DNA from: JABAYQ01 sp018608925
Lineage (GTDB): Bacteria > Bacteroidota > Bacteroidia > Flavobacteriales > UBA7312
Direction: 5' to 3'
DNA length: 64,000 bases
Assembly (NCBI GenBank): GCA_037625715.1
Contig: JASJHQ010000043.1
Location: forward strand, 1-64,000
Position numbers and translations under genes: made by a program. Positions 26,337 through 35,212 of this stretch are shown here, piece after piece (within the stretch, counting starts at the first letter, position 1; each line of letters opens with the position of its first letter). The notes below the pieces were generated by a model. The model saw only the letters and a list, made by a program, of their open reading frames with translations. It searched no databases and was not told the origin of the DNA.

Positions 26337-27601
26337 TCATTCATTAAATGGTTACCAATATTGCAAGATAAACATTTTTTTTTGTCACAATAGTGTTTTT
26401 TTAAATGAAGAAAAGATTGGGAATGAGCAGCGTTTTTAGACTTAAAGCCTAGATTATTAAAGCGGCTGACACAACTATTTTTTTCTGGAGCTAAAGCATG
26501 CATAAGACTAATAGCTCTTTCTTGATAGCTATAATCTTGTTTCTCTTTGGAATACAAAACCAGCAAAGGAACTAAAGAATTTATTATAACGTTATGCACC
26601 AATTGCTTACCAATCTTTTTACAAGAAAAAAGAGAACTTTTATTAAAGCTATAATGATTAGACCAATAATCAGAAGCTATAGAAGAAAAAACATTCTCTA
26701 TCTCTTTTATATTCTTAAAGTTTAATAATTTGGAAAACAGACGGTCATTATCATAAATTAAAGCAGCCAATTGAGCAATTCTAACAGTTGGAAATGAATT
26801 AGGTCGCATTCTTAAAAACTTCCAGCTAGCCAGGTCCATTTCTACTAATTGATACTTTTTTTTGAGAAAATCGAACTCCTTTGCAAGCATAGCGCTGTAC
26901 TTATCTTAAGGCTCTATTAAAAACCCAGACACACCAAACATTAGCGCTTCTAACTGTGTTATATTATCTTTATGCTTTAATAAAATCTTAAAAGGCAGCA
27001 ACTTTGACAGCTGCATCATTGGTGTAGAATTAACCTTTAGCCCGAATGACTCACAAAGAAGTTGATAAAAAACATCATCCCAACTATTTCTATTATCATT
27101 CAACAATTGAGCAACTTTTTCCGACTTTAGTTCCAGCCTTTCTATAAATATACGCTCTAAAAATTGAACTAAAATAAACGGGTCTACACTAGGAAATAAT
27201 TTTTGACACGGAATCCATTTTTGACTACTCATTAAAGCTTCGATCTTATCAATAATGCCAGGCTCAACATAGTCAGCCAATACAAGCGTAGGGATTTCTT
27301 CTCCGAGCTGATTGAAAATTGCAATATCATTTTCCCAAACAACATGCAAAACAACACCATTATAGCTTTTATCTAAGTGATGCTTGTGCTTATTCCAATC
27401 CGACGATTTAAGATGAATCTCCGTGGATCCTACCCAGATTAGTCCATTTAAATTTATTTTAGAATTAAGAAAGTCTGGTCCAGAATTAGAATTTATTTGG
27501 CCAACTTTTAAAATTTGTATTTCAGAATTATTAACGAGAGTTAATGGCGTATAGCTAAAACGTCTATACTGCCATATAAAATGGAGTAATTCTTCTTTCA
27601 T
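26330..27601 (-). pseudogene. DUF2851 family gene interrupted by an in-frame TAA
   Basis: Two open frames, 26906-27601 (231 residues) and 26330-26890 (186 residues), lie in the same reading frame. Only a TAA at 26906-26908 and five sense codons (D-K-Y-S-A) separate them. Together they make a collinear 423-codon DUF2851 protein, a family of unknown function widespread in Bacteroidota. The first part ends G-F-L-I-E-P and the second continues M-L-A-K-E-F-D-F-L-K-K-K-Y, which is the continuous order in intact relatives as I recall them. A single base change (for example TTA to TAA) would explain it. Alternatives are a sequencing error, two separately translated halves, or stop read-through. Confidence 0.75.
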
Positions 27602-27606
27602 GGTTC

Positions 27607-27640
27607 TTCAAAAGTAATAAATGCTTTTATTACTTTTGAA
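27607..27640. promoter_or_regulatory. 15-bp perfect palindrome containing the predicted DUF2851 -7 box
   Basis: Arms 27607-27621 and 27626-27640 are perfectly complementary around a 4-nt loop. On the minus strand the proximal arm contains TACTTTTG (27616-27609), a match to TAnnTTTG only 7 nt before the ATG at 27601. The element fills the 41-nt gap between pyrF and the DUF2851 gene. It lacks a T-run, so it looks more like an operator or processing hairpin than a terminator. Confidence 0.5.
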
Positions 27641-27642
27641 AT

Positions 27643-28455
27643 TTAAGCGAAATTCTTTTGTAAAATTAATTCCATTTTAGACTGAAGCTCTAAAGCTTTT
27701 AATCTGGATTGTTGAGCAAAATCTTCTTTATCTCCAGCATAAATAATACCTCTAGAAGAATTAATTAATAATCCACACTCTTGATTAAGACCAAACTTAC
27801 AGACATCTTCTAGGCTTCCTCCTTGAGCACCTACTCCAGGAATTAATAAAAAGTGATTAGGTACAATTTTACGTATGTCAGTTAAAGCATCTGCTCGAGT
27901 TGCCCCTACTACATACATTAGGTTTTCTCCCCAAGATTGAGACTCTTTTAATACTTTTTGATAAAGCATTTCGCCGTCTTTATTTTCAAATAATTGAAAA
28001 TCCAAACCTCCTTGATTAGACGTAAGTGCTAGAAGTATTACCCATTTTTGATCAAAAGATAAAAAAGGCTTTACTGAATCGGAACCCATATACGGAGCAA
28101 CGGTAACAGAATCAAAATTCATTGTCTGAAAAAAGGTTTTAGCATACATATTGGATGTATTTCCTATATCACCTCTTTTAGCATCCGCTATGGTAAATAT
28201 TTCTTTTGGAATAATTTCTAATGTCTTACGAAGACTTTCCCAGCCTTTTGTACCCATCGATTCATAGAATGCAATATTAGGCTTGTAGGCAACGCATAAA
28301 TCTTTAGTGGACTCTATTATTTGCTTGTTAAACTCAAAAATAGGATCCTCTAGCTCTAACAAATGTTTTGGAATTTTTTCAATATCGGGATCCAAACCAA
28401 TGCACAAGAAAGATTTTTTTTGTTGAATTTGTTGAAATAATTCTTTAGATGTCAT
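27643..28455 (-). CDS. pyrF: Orotidine 5'-phosphate decarboxylase (type 2)
   Basis: This 270-residue enzyme decarboxylates OMP to UMP, the last step of pyrimidine synthesis. The catalytic DAKRGDIGNTS motif at about 90-100 and the L-C-I-G-L-D-P-D motif near 16-23 define the longer type 2 group, which is usual in Bacteroidota. It starts one base after the prfA stop codon. Confidence 0.96.
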   Translation of the reverse strand: MTSKELFQQIQQKKSFLCIGLDPDIEKIPKHLLELEDPIFEFNKQIIESTKDLCVAYKPNIAFYESMGTKGWESLRKTLEIIPKEIFTIADAKRGDIGNTSNMYAKTFFQTMNFDSVTVAPYMGSDSVKPFLSFDQKWVILLALTSNQGGLDFQLFENKDGEMLYQKVLKESQSWGENLMYVVGATRADALTDIRKIVPNHFLLIPGVGAQGGSLEDVCKFGLNQECGLLINSSRGIIYAGDKEDFAQQSRLKALELQSKMELILQKNFA

Positions 28456-29526
28456 TTAACTATCGTTTGTTGTTCCTTCCAATAACCTTTCAGCATTTTC
28501 AGCAATTTGAAGTTCTTCTATAAATTTAGCTATTTCACCATCCATAACGTTTTGAAGGTTGTACTGAGTAAGTCCAATTCTATGATCGGTAACTCTACCC
28601 TGAGGATAGTTATAGGTTCTAATTTTTGCAGATCTGTCTCCAGTAACAACCATTGACTTACGTTTTCCTGACAGCTCTTCTAACCTTTTCTGAAGTTCGA
28701 TTTCATAAATCCTAGATCTTAAAACTTTCAAGGCTTTATCGTAATTCTTATGTTGAGATTTCTGATCTTGACATTGAGCAACAACACCTGTAGGGATATG
28801 TGTCAATCTTACAGCAGAATAAGTAGTATTTACAGACTGACCGCCAGGACCTGAAGAACAGTAGGTATCTTTTCTAATGTCGCTATCTTTTATTTCTACG
28901 TCAAACTCCTCTGCTTCTGGCATTATTACTACAGAAGCAGCTGATGTATGTACTCTTCCTTGAGTTTCGGTTTGCGGCACTCTCTGAACGCGGTGTACAC
29001 CAGATTCAAACTTCAGAGTACCATAAACATCCTCCCCTTTTACATTAAAAATAATTTCTTTATATCCTCCTGAAGTTCCTTCAGCAACATCCACTAATTC
29101 TGTCTTCCATCCTTTTGTAGAGGCGTAATTAGTATACAACCTATATAAATCTCCAGCAAAAATACTTGCTTCATCACCACCAGCACCAGCTCTAATTTCT
29201 ACCACAGCATTCTTAGAATCGGCAGGATCTTTAGGAATTAACAAAACTTTAATTTCTTCTTCCATCTCTGATGCTTGGGGCTGAAGCTCATCGAGCTCTA
29301 ACTTTGCCATCTCCCTCATCTCCTCATCCTTCAGCATTTCTTTAGAAGAGTCGATATTAGAAAGTATGTTCTTGTATTGCTTGTATGCTGAAATAATTGG
29401 CTCTAAATCTTTATATTCTTTATTGAGCTGAATATAACGCTTCATGTCAGACATTACATCTGGCTGTACAAGGAGTTCAGACACTTCGTCAAAACGAACT
29501 TTAATGGATTCTAGTTTATCTAGCAT
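28456..29526 (-). CDS. prfA: Peptide chain release factor 1
   Basis: This 356-residue class I release factor terminates translation at UAA and UAG. The peptidyl-hydrolysis motif GGQ appears in SSGPGGQSVN near residue 228. The codon-recognition tripeptide is P-Q-T within R-V-P-Q-T-E, the P-x-T form of RF1 rather than the S-P-F of RF2. It lies between purM and pyrF with almost no spacing, so nucleotide synthesis and termination genes share a transcript. Confidence 0.96.
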   Translation of the reverse strand: MLDKLESIKVRFDEVSELLVQPDVMSDMKRYIQLNKEYKDLEPIISAYKQYKNILSNIDSSKEMLKDEEMREMAKLELDELQPQASEMEEEIKVLLIPKDPADSKNAVVEIRAGAGGDEASIFAGDLYRLYTNYASTKGWKTELVDVAEGTSGGYKEIIFNVKGEDVYGTLKFESGVHRVQRVPQTETQGRVHTSAASVVIMPEAEEFDVEIKDSDIRKDTYCSSGPGGQSVNTTYSAVRLTHIPTGVVAQCQDQKSQHKNYDKALKVLRSRIYEIELQKRLEELSGKRKSMVVTGDRSAKIRTYNYPQGRVTDHRIGLTQYNLQNVMDGEIAKFIEELQIAENAERLLEGTTNDS

Positions 29527-29527
29527 A

Positions 29528-30694
29528 TCAATAAATAAATTCTCCGTACTGACTCTTAATAGTCAGTTTCTTAGTATTATTAGCTTCTACTCTCCCGATT
29601 ATTTTTGCATCAACATTAAAAGATTCTGAAATAGAAATTATATCATTTGCAATTTCTTGAGGCACATACAATTCCATTCTGTGTCCCATATTAAAAACTT
29701 TATACATCTCTTTCCAATCTGTAGAAGACTCAGATTGAATTAATTCGAATAAAGGTGGAACATCAAACATATTATCTTTAATGACATGAACATTGTCGAC
29801 AAAGTGTAATACTTTAGTTTGTGCACCTCCAGAACAATGAACCATTCCGTGTATTTTATCTCTATGAGACTCTAATACTTTTTTAATAATTGGTGCGTAA
29901 GTACGAGTTGGAGACAATACGAGCTTACCCATATCAATATCCAATCCGCTTAATTTTTCAGTCAATTTCTTTGAACCAGAATAAACCAATTCAGCAGGAA
30001 CAGAAGGGTCAAAACTATCTGGAAACTTACTTCCTAACTCCTTAGTAAAAACATCGTGCCTGGCCGAGGTAAGTCCATTACTTCCCATTCCACCGTTATA
30101 CTCAGATTCATAAGTAGATTGTCCGTAAGATGACAAACCAACAATCACGTCTCCACCTTGAATATTGTGATTAGAAATAACATCGGATCTTTTCATCCTG
30201 CTAACCACCGTAGAGTCCACAATAATTGTACGCACTAAATCACCTACATCTGCTGTTTCTCCTCCAGTAGAATGTATTTCAACGCCGTGTTCTTTTAATT
30301 CAGAAATCAACTCTTCTGTACCATTAATGATTTGAGAAATAACATCTCCGTTAATCAGATTTTTATTTCTTCCAATAGTGGACGACAAAAGGATTTTATC
30401 AACTGCTCCAACGCATAGTAAATCATCTAAATTCATCACCAAAGCATCTTGAGCAATACCTTTCCATACAGAAAGGTCTCCAGTCTCTTTCCAGTACATG
30501 TAAGCTAATGATGACTTTGTTCCTGCTCCATCAGCGTGCATTACAATACAATAATCCTCATCGTTAGTTAAATAATCTGGCGTAATTTTACAAAAGGCTT
30601 TAGGAAATAAACCTTTGTCTACATTTTTAATGGCAGCATGGACATCTTCTTTGTCTGCTGAAACTCCTCTTTGATTGTATCTATCTGTTCCCAT
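29528..30694 (-). CDS. purM: Phosphoribosylformylglycinamidine cyclo-ligase (AIR synthase)
   Basis: This 388-residue PurM closes the imidazole ring of purines. It begins with Y-N-Q-R-G-V and has the H-A-D-G-A-G-T-K-S segment near 52-60 and the H-S-T-G-G-E-T-A-D motif near 140. It is about 40 residues longer than the E. coli enzyme, as usual for Bacteroidota. A terminator for the upstream envelope gene lies within about 40 nt of the start. The gene likely heads a purM-prfA-pyrF-DUF2851 cluster. Confidence 0.93.
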   Translation of the reverse strand: MGTDRYNQRGVSADKEDVHAAIKNVDKGLFPKAFCKITPDYLTNDEDYCIVMHADGAGTKSSLAYMYWKETGDLSVWKGIAQDALVMNLDDLLCVGAVDKILLSSTIGRNKNLINGDVISQIINGTEELISELKEHGVEIHSTGGETADVGDLVRTIIVDSTVVSRMKRSDVISNHNIQGGDVIVGLSSYGQSTYESEYNGGMGSNGLTSARHDVFTKELGSKFPDSFDPSVPAELVYSGSKKLTEKLSGLDIDMGKLVLSPTRTYAPIIKKVLESHRDKIHGMVHCSGGAQTKVLHFVDNVHVIKDNMFDVPPLFELIQSESSTDWKEMYKVFNMGHRMELYVPQEIANDIISISESFNVDAKIIGRVEANNTKKLTIKSQYGEFIY

Positions 30695-30700
30695 ATTTAT

Positions 30701-30733
30701 AAAAAAAGACTACCTAATCTCTTAGGTAGTCTT
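30701..30733 (-). terminator. Terminator of the PorE-like gene
   Basis: On the minus strand a perfect 12-bp stem (30733-30722 with 30717-30706, 4-nt loop) runs into T residues (complement of A 30705-30701). It sits between the PorE-like stop and purM. Confidence 0.85.
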
Positions 30734-30751
30734 ATGTGTTATAGAAAATAT

Positions 30752-32782
30752 TTATTTTCTACTTTTTGACTTCACTTTATTTGTTTCAATATCATAAAAA
30801 AGATCAGTCATTACTTTAAAGTCTGTTCTTCTATTATATTGATGTGCTTTCTCAATATCTTTCTTTCTTTTAAGCTTGTTAATGTAAGTTTCGTCTAAAA
30901 CATCGTTAGGCTTTAACCTACCGTTTTTAACATCCATTAAGAAAGGTTCTGATTCACCCATCCCTAGAGCTTTCAATTGTTTTTTATTGATTCCTTTAGA
31001 AACCATATAATCTACACAAATTTGAGCTCTTTCCTGAGAAAGTTTTAAATTGAAATCTTCGCCTGCTCTATTGTCAGTGTGTGATCGCAATTGAATTACT
31101 ACGTTAGGGTTTTCTTTAAGAACCACTATCAATTTATTCAAAGATAGCTTAGAGTCTGATCTTAATGCTGAACTATTGTAGTCGTATTCAATTTTAGGAA
31201 GAATAATTTCTTTTTGAGTTGGCTCAAGAGAAATATTAACAGGAAACTCCTTGTCTTTAGTTACACCTAAAGTTGTTTGAGTAGCGTTCTTAGTAAGGTA
31301 TCCTTCTTTAGAAACTGTAATTTCGTAAGCTATTCCTGCTTTAATAACATCTTTACCAAATGTGTAAAAACCTGCATTATCAGTTATTGTCTCAGAAGTA
31401 GTTCCGTCGGTACCAATCAAAGTAACAACAGCTCCAACAATTGCTTTTTTAGAATCTTCATCGTTCGCAACACCAGAAATAACTAAATTTATTGAAGGAA
31501 GAACGAATTGATAAATATCATCGCCCTTACTTCCAACCCTGTTAGATGACAAATATCCTCTTTCATTTTTACCTTCAAAAATAATTCCGAAATCATCGTT
31601 TGGAGAATTAATAGGACTTTTCATATTTACTACAGACCTAAGATTATTCTCATCATCAAACTCAGCTTTGAAGATATCCATACCTCCCATTCCTACAATA
31701 CCGTTTGAAGAAAAATACAATGAACCGTCTTCGTGAATAAAAGGAAATAATTCATCCCCTTCACTATTTATTTCTGACCCAAGGTTAATTGGCTCACTCC
31801 ATTCATCTCTTTTTTCTTTCTTTATCAACCATATATCTTTTCCTCCACTACCACCTTTCATATCAGATGAAAAGTATAATGCTTTTCCATTTGAAGAGAT
31901 AGATGGATGTCCGAAGCTACTAAGACTATCATAAGGAAGTGGAACCAAGACAGGAGATATCCAACCTTTACCTTTCTTCTTAGAATAATATATTTCACAA
32001 GTAGGAACTGGCTTATTTTTATCACTTTCGTTACATCTAGTAAAATACATTTCGTTACCCCTTCTTGTTAGAGTAGTTGCAGCTTCATGATTTTCAGTAT
32101 TCATTGGCTCAGGAAATGGAGCTGGTCTTGTCCATTTACCTTTACGGTCTCTTTTAACACTATATAGGTCGGTATAAGAATCTCCAGTAAATCCGTCTGT
32201 TCCTTTACCAACTGAACCATCTCTAGATGAAGTGAAAAACAAAACATCGTAATTACTAGACCCAAAACTTGGAGCGTAATCAGATTGTGGAGAATTATAC
32301 TGAAAAGGCGTAATCTCGTAACGGGTAGGATTTTCAATAGCATCTAATGCAAAGACACATGAGTTAATCCCTAATGTAGCTCGTTCGTCGTTTGGTTTAA
32401 AAGATTTATATTTTTCGAATTGCACCATAGCATCCGAAAAAGATTGTTGTTTTTGTAAAACCTGAGCATACCTCAAATACACGTCAGGGTGTGGATATTT
32501 GGCTCTAATAGCTCTTTTATACAGGCTGGCAGCTTTTTTTAAATAAATAGGAGTTCCTATTAATCTACCGCACTCAGCTTGTAAAAAAATTAATTCAGCT
32601 TTTTTAGCTCTATTTTTTTCTTTGGAATAACTAGCCTTGTAAAGCAGTCCTGCCTCGAAGTAGTTCTGAAGAAGAAAAGCTTTATCAGCTTTTGATGTCT
32701 TTGTTTTTTTCTGAGCAATGGCTGAAGAACTCATTAAAAAAACAACTAATAATAGTGAAAGTAAATGTTTCATTTTATTCAA
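30752..32782 (-). CDS. PorE-like OmpA-family protein with TPR, propeller and CRD domains
   Basis: This 676-residue exported protein has a signal peptide ending near S-A-I-A-Q. TPR-like helices follow (about 30-140), then a PD40/WD40-type propeller with repeated L-Y-F-S-S-(D/N) strands (about 165-425). Next comes a carboxypeptidase-regulatory-like domain (about 433-520), and last an OmpA peptidoglycan-binding domain with R-S-H-T-D-N-R and L-S-x-x-R-A near 570-590. This order is that of PorE of the type IX secretion system. It lacks a lipobox cysteine, unlike PorE of Porphyromonas gingivalis, and may be one of several paralogues that accompany PorP/SprF-type barrels. No such barrel is adjacent. 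The start may also be the ATG at 32773. Confidence 0.85.
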   Translation of the reverse strand: MNKMKHLLSLLLVVFLMSSSAIAQKKTKTSKADKAFLLQNYFEAGLLYKASYSKEKNRAKKAELIFLQAECGRLIGTPIYLKKAASLYKRAIRAKYPHPDVYLRYAQVLQKQQSFSDAMVQFEKYKSFKPNDERATLGINSCVFALDAIENPTRYEITPFQYNSPQSDYAPSFGSSNYDVLFFTSSRDGSVGKGTDGFTGDSYTDLYSVKRDRKGKWTRPAPFPEPMNTENHEAATTLTRRGNEMYFTRCNESDKNKPVPTCEIYYSKKKGKGWISPVLVPLPYDSLSSFGHPSISSNGKALYFSSDMKGGSGGKDIWLIKKEKRDEWSEPINLGSEINSEGDELFPFIHEDGSLYFSSNGIVGMGGMDIFKAEFDDENNLRSVVNMKSPINSPNDDFGIIFEGKNERGYLSSNRVGSKGDDIYQFVLPSINLVISGVANDEDSKKAIVGAVVTLIGTDGTTSETITDNAGFYTFGKDVIKAGIAYEITVSKEGYLTKNATQTTLGVTKDKEFPVNISLEPTQKEIILPKIEYDYNSSALRSDSKLSLNKLIVVLKENPNVVIQLRSHTDNRAGEDFNLKLSQERAQICVDYMVSKGINKKQLKALGMGESEPFLMDVKNGRLKPNDVLDETYINKLKRKKDIEKAHQYNRRTDFKVMTDLFYDIETNKVKSKSRK

Positions 32783-32869
32783 TTAGAATTTTTGCTAAAA
32801 TAACGATTTATTTTATTTAAAAATAACAAGACTTAAACTCTTAAAAAGTTGTTCATAATTTTTAAATAT

Positions 32870-32904
32870 TGATAGTGTAAATTTAACACAAAAAAATAAT
32901 TTTG
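32870..32904 (+). promoter_or_regulatory. Predicted promoter of the glutamine synthetase gene
   Basis: TAATTTTG at 32897-32904 matches the -7 consensus TAnnTTTG. The nearest TTG upstream (32870-32872) leaves a 24-nt spacer, longer than ideal. A 37-nt leader would precede the ATG. Confidence 0.5.
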
Positions 32905-32941
32905 TGACAATCAATATAACTAACCATTATCACTAAAGAAA

Positions 32942-33949
32942 ATGAGTAAAAGTAAATTAGAATACATTTGGCTAGACGGATACAGTCCGACTCAAAACAT
33001 GAGAAGCAAAACTAAAGTAGTAAACAACTTTAGCGGAAAACTAGAAGATTGTCCAGTATGGTCTTTTGATGGAAGTTCAACTAAACAGGCATCAGGAAGC
33101 GCATCAGACTGCCTTCTGAAGCCAGTAGCTATCTATCCAGACCCAAGTAGGATAAATGGTTTTTTGGTTATGACAGAAGTTTTAAATTCGGATGGAACAG
33201 CACACGAATCTAATGCTAGAGCAACTATTGATGACAATGATAATGACTTCTGGTTTGGTTTTGAGCAAGAATATTTCATAATGGACACCAATACTCAGCT
33301 TCCATTAGGCTTTCCTTTAGGAGGCTACCCTGGGCCTCAGGGACTGTACTACTGCTCAGTTGGAGGAAGAAACACTCACGGAAGAGACTTTGTCGAAGAG
33401 CATGCGGATCTTTGCATTGAAGCTGGATTAAACTTTGAAGGCATCAATCAAGAAGTAGCTAGTGGACAATGGGAATTTCAATTATTTGCTGAAGGAGCAA
33501 AAAGAGCTGGTGATGAAATATGGATTGCAAGGTATTTACTAGATAGATTAACCGAAAGCTATGGTTACTATATTGAATATCATCCTAAGCCAATTAAAGG
33601 AGACTGGAACGGTTCTGGAATGCATGCAAACTTCTCAAATAGTCTATTAAGAGAATGTGGGTCAAAAGAAACATATGAAAGAATATGTGAAGCATTCCGT
33701 CCATTGACTAAAGAACATATTTCTGTATATGGTGAGTTTAACAACCAACGTCTTACAGGCTTACACGAAACAGCTTCAATAAACGACTTTAGTTTCGGAG
33801 TGTCAGACAGAGGCGCATCTATTAGAATTCCCATTATGACCGTTGAAAACGGTTGGAAAGGATGGCTGGAAGACAGAAGACCTGCTTCAAACGGAGATCC
33901 TTACAAAATTGCAGCAAGAATTATTAAAACTGTAAAAAGTGTAGATTAG
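32942..33949 (+). CDS. glnII: Glutamine synthetase, GSII (eukaryotic-like) type
   Basis: This 335-residue enzyme makes glutamine from glutamate and ammonia. It has the GSII pattern: Y-I-W-L-D-G near the N-terminus, W-S-F-D-G-S-S-T near 40-47, F-G-F-E-Q-E-Y-F near 100 (metal ligands), and G-D-W-N-G-S-G-M-H-A-N near 220 (ATP/Mg site). The length is that of the short decameric GSII enzymes rather than the 470-residue GSI. It is a monocistronic gene with its own promoter, facing the convergent exchanger gene only 8 nt away, so the two share a 3' boundary without an obvious terminator. Confidence 0.96.
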   Translation: MSKSKLEYIWLDGYSPTQNMRSKTKVVNNFSGKLEDCPVWSFDGSSTKQASGSASDCLLKPVAIYPDPSRINGFLVMTEVLNSDGTAHESNARATIDDNDNDFWFGFEQEYFIMDTNTQLPLGFPLGGYPGPQGLYYCSVGGRNTHGRDFVEEHADLCIEAGLNFEGINQEVASGQWEFQLFAEGAKRAGDEIWIARYLLDRLTESYGYYIEYHPKPIKGDWNGSGMHANFSNSLLRECGSKETYERICEAFRPLTKEHISVYGEFNNQRLTGLHETASINDFSFGVSDRGASIRIPIMTVENGWKGWLEDRRPASNGDPYKIAARIIKTVKSVD

Positions 33950-33957
33950 TAAATAGT

Positions 33958-34884
33958 TTACAAAAAGTATAAGTATGCTAGGTACATTGCAAGGATTACA
34001 ATCCCTTCTCTAAGTCCTAGCATATTTTTTTTGCCAATTTTTTGAAGAGGATAAATAATTAGAGCAAAGGCCATCATCCAAATAAGGTCGGTATAAAAAA
34101 TCGTTTTATCTTCTAAATTCAATTCCACGAAGAAAGAAGTTATACCTAAAACAGCAAGAATATTAAAAATATTAGAACCAATTAAATTACCTAAAGCAAT
34201 TCCGTTTTGCTTTTTGAACGCAGCAATTAAGGAAGCTGCTAATTCTGGAATACTTGTTCCTATTGCAACTAAACTCAATGAAATGATACGATCATCTATA
34301 TTGAAAGACTTAGCAATACTTACAGCACCTTTAATAAAAAAGTCAGCTCCAAAATACAAACCGACTCCTCCTAATACTAATAGAAAAACAGATTTAGTTA
34401 AAGTTAATGAATCATCAACTTCAAGCTCTTCTTGATCACTTGCTGATGACCTAGAAACAGAAACAATTAGAAATAAAACCAGAGCCAAAAATAGAACAGA
34501 ACCAACGATCCAATTAATTCCATTAAAAAAGAACAACGCAAGAAAAAGTGCTAAAGAAGAAATTAGCATCATAGGGTAATTCAAGCTTAAACTTTCTTTA
34601 TCCACTTTCATTGGACCTACAATACAAGTCAAGCCCAATACCAAACCAATATTGGCAATATTAGAGCCAATTACGTTACCAAAAGATATTTGTGAATGTC
34701 CAGACATTGCAGACTCCAGACTTACAAGCAGCTCGGGAGCCGAAGTTGCAAAAGAAACTACTGTTACTCCAATTACTAATTTTGAAATATTGAATTTTAA
34801 AGCCAACCAAACAGAAGCTTTAACAAGAAATTCGCCTCCTAAAAAAAGGAATAAAAAGCCAAGAGCCAAAAAAAGATAATCCAT
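33958..34884 (-). CDS. Calcium/sodium antiporter (CaCA family, YrbG-like)
   Basis: This 308-residue inner-membrane exchanger has the two inverted alpha-repeats of the CaCA family: F-A-T-S-A-P-E-L-L-V-S near 46-56 with G-N-V-I-G-S-N, and I-G-T-S-I-P-E-L-A-A-S near 205-215 with G-N-L-I-G-S-N. The Glu in each S-A/I-P-E motif is a cation ligand. It would exchange Ca2+ or K+ against Na+/H+. The start overlaps the stop of tatA by one base. Confidence 0.93.
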   Translation of the reverse strand: MDYLFLALGFLFLFLGGEFLVKASVWLALKFNISKLVIGVTVVSFATSAPELLVSLESAMSGHSQISFGNVIGSNIANIGLVLGLTCIVGPMKVDKESLSLNYPMMLISSLALFLALFFFNGINWIVGSVLFLALVLFLIVSVSRSSASDQEELEVDDSLTLTKSVFLLVLGGVGLYFGADFFIKGAVSIAKSFNIDDRIISLSLVAIGTSIPELAASLIAAFKKQNGIALGNLIGSNIFNILAVLGITSFFVELNLEDKTIFYTDLIWMMAFALIIYPLQKIGKKNMLGLREGIVILAMYLAYLYFL

Positions 34885-35108
34885 TATTTAGTAATGTCTT
34901 TTTTAATTTGATCAACCTCTTTTTCAATTACATCTGAGCTAGATTTAATTTCTCTTTTAATTTCGTTAGAGGCATCTTTTAGCTCACGCATTCCCTTTCC
35001 TAGACCTCTAGCGATTTCAGGAATTTTTTTAGAACCAAAAAGCATTACCACTATAAGAATTACAAAGAAAATCTCAGGGCCTCCGATAAAAAGAAATATA
35101 GTTGACAT
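34884..35108 (-). CDS. tatA: Twin-arginine translocase subunit TatA/E
   Basis: This 74-residue protein has an N-terminal transmembrane helix, then F-G-S-K-K-I-P-E-I-A-R-G-L-G-K, the TatA amphipathic-helix signature, and a charged tail. TatA oligomers form the conduit for folded proteins exported by the Tat route. tatC is not in this window. It overlaps the exchanger gene by one base. Confidence 0.95.
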   Translation of the reverse strand: MSTIFLFIGGPEIFFVILIVVMLFGSKKIPEIARGLGKGMRELKDASNEIKREIKSSSDVIEKEVDQIKKDITK

Positions 35109-35161
35109 AATGCAAATATAAAGATTAAAAATTATCCAATTCTACTAAAAAAATCTCATTT

Positions 35162-35185
35162 AAAAAGGCCTCTTACGAGACCTTT
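35162..35185 (-). terminator. Terminator of secDF
   Basis: On the minus strand a perfect 9-bp stem (35185-35177 with 35072-equivalent arm at 35072+100, that is 35172-35164) closes a 4-nt loop and is followed by T residues (complement of A 35166-35162). It separates secDF from tatA. Confidence 0.75.
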
Positions 35186-35212
35186 CTAAATAAATAATAT
35201 TTTGACGAGAGA

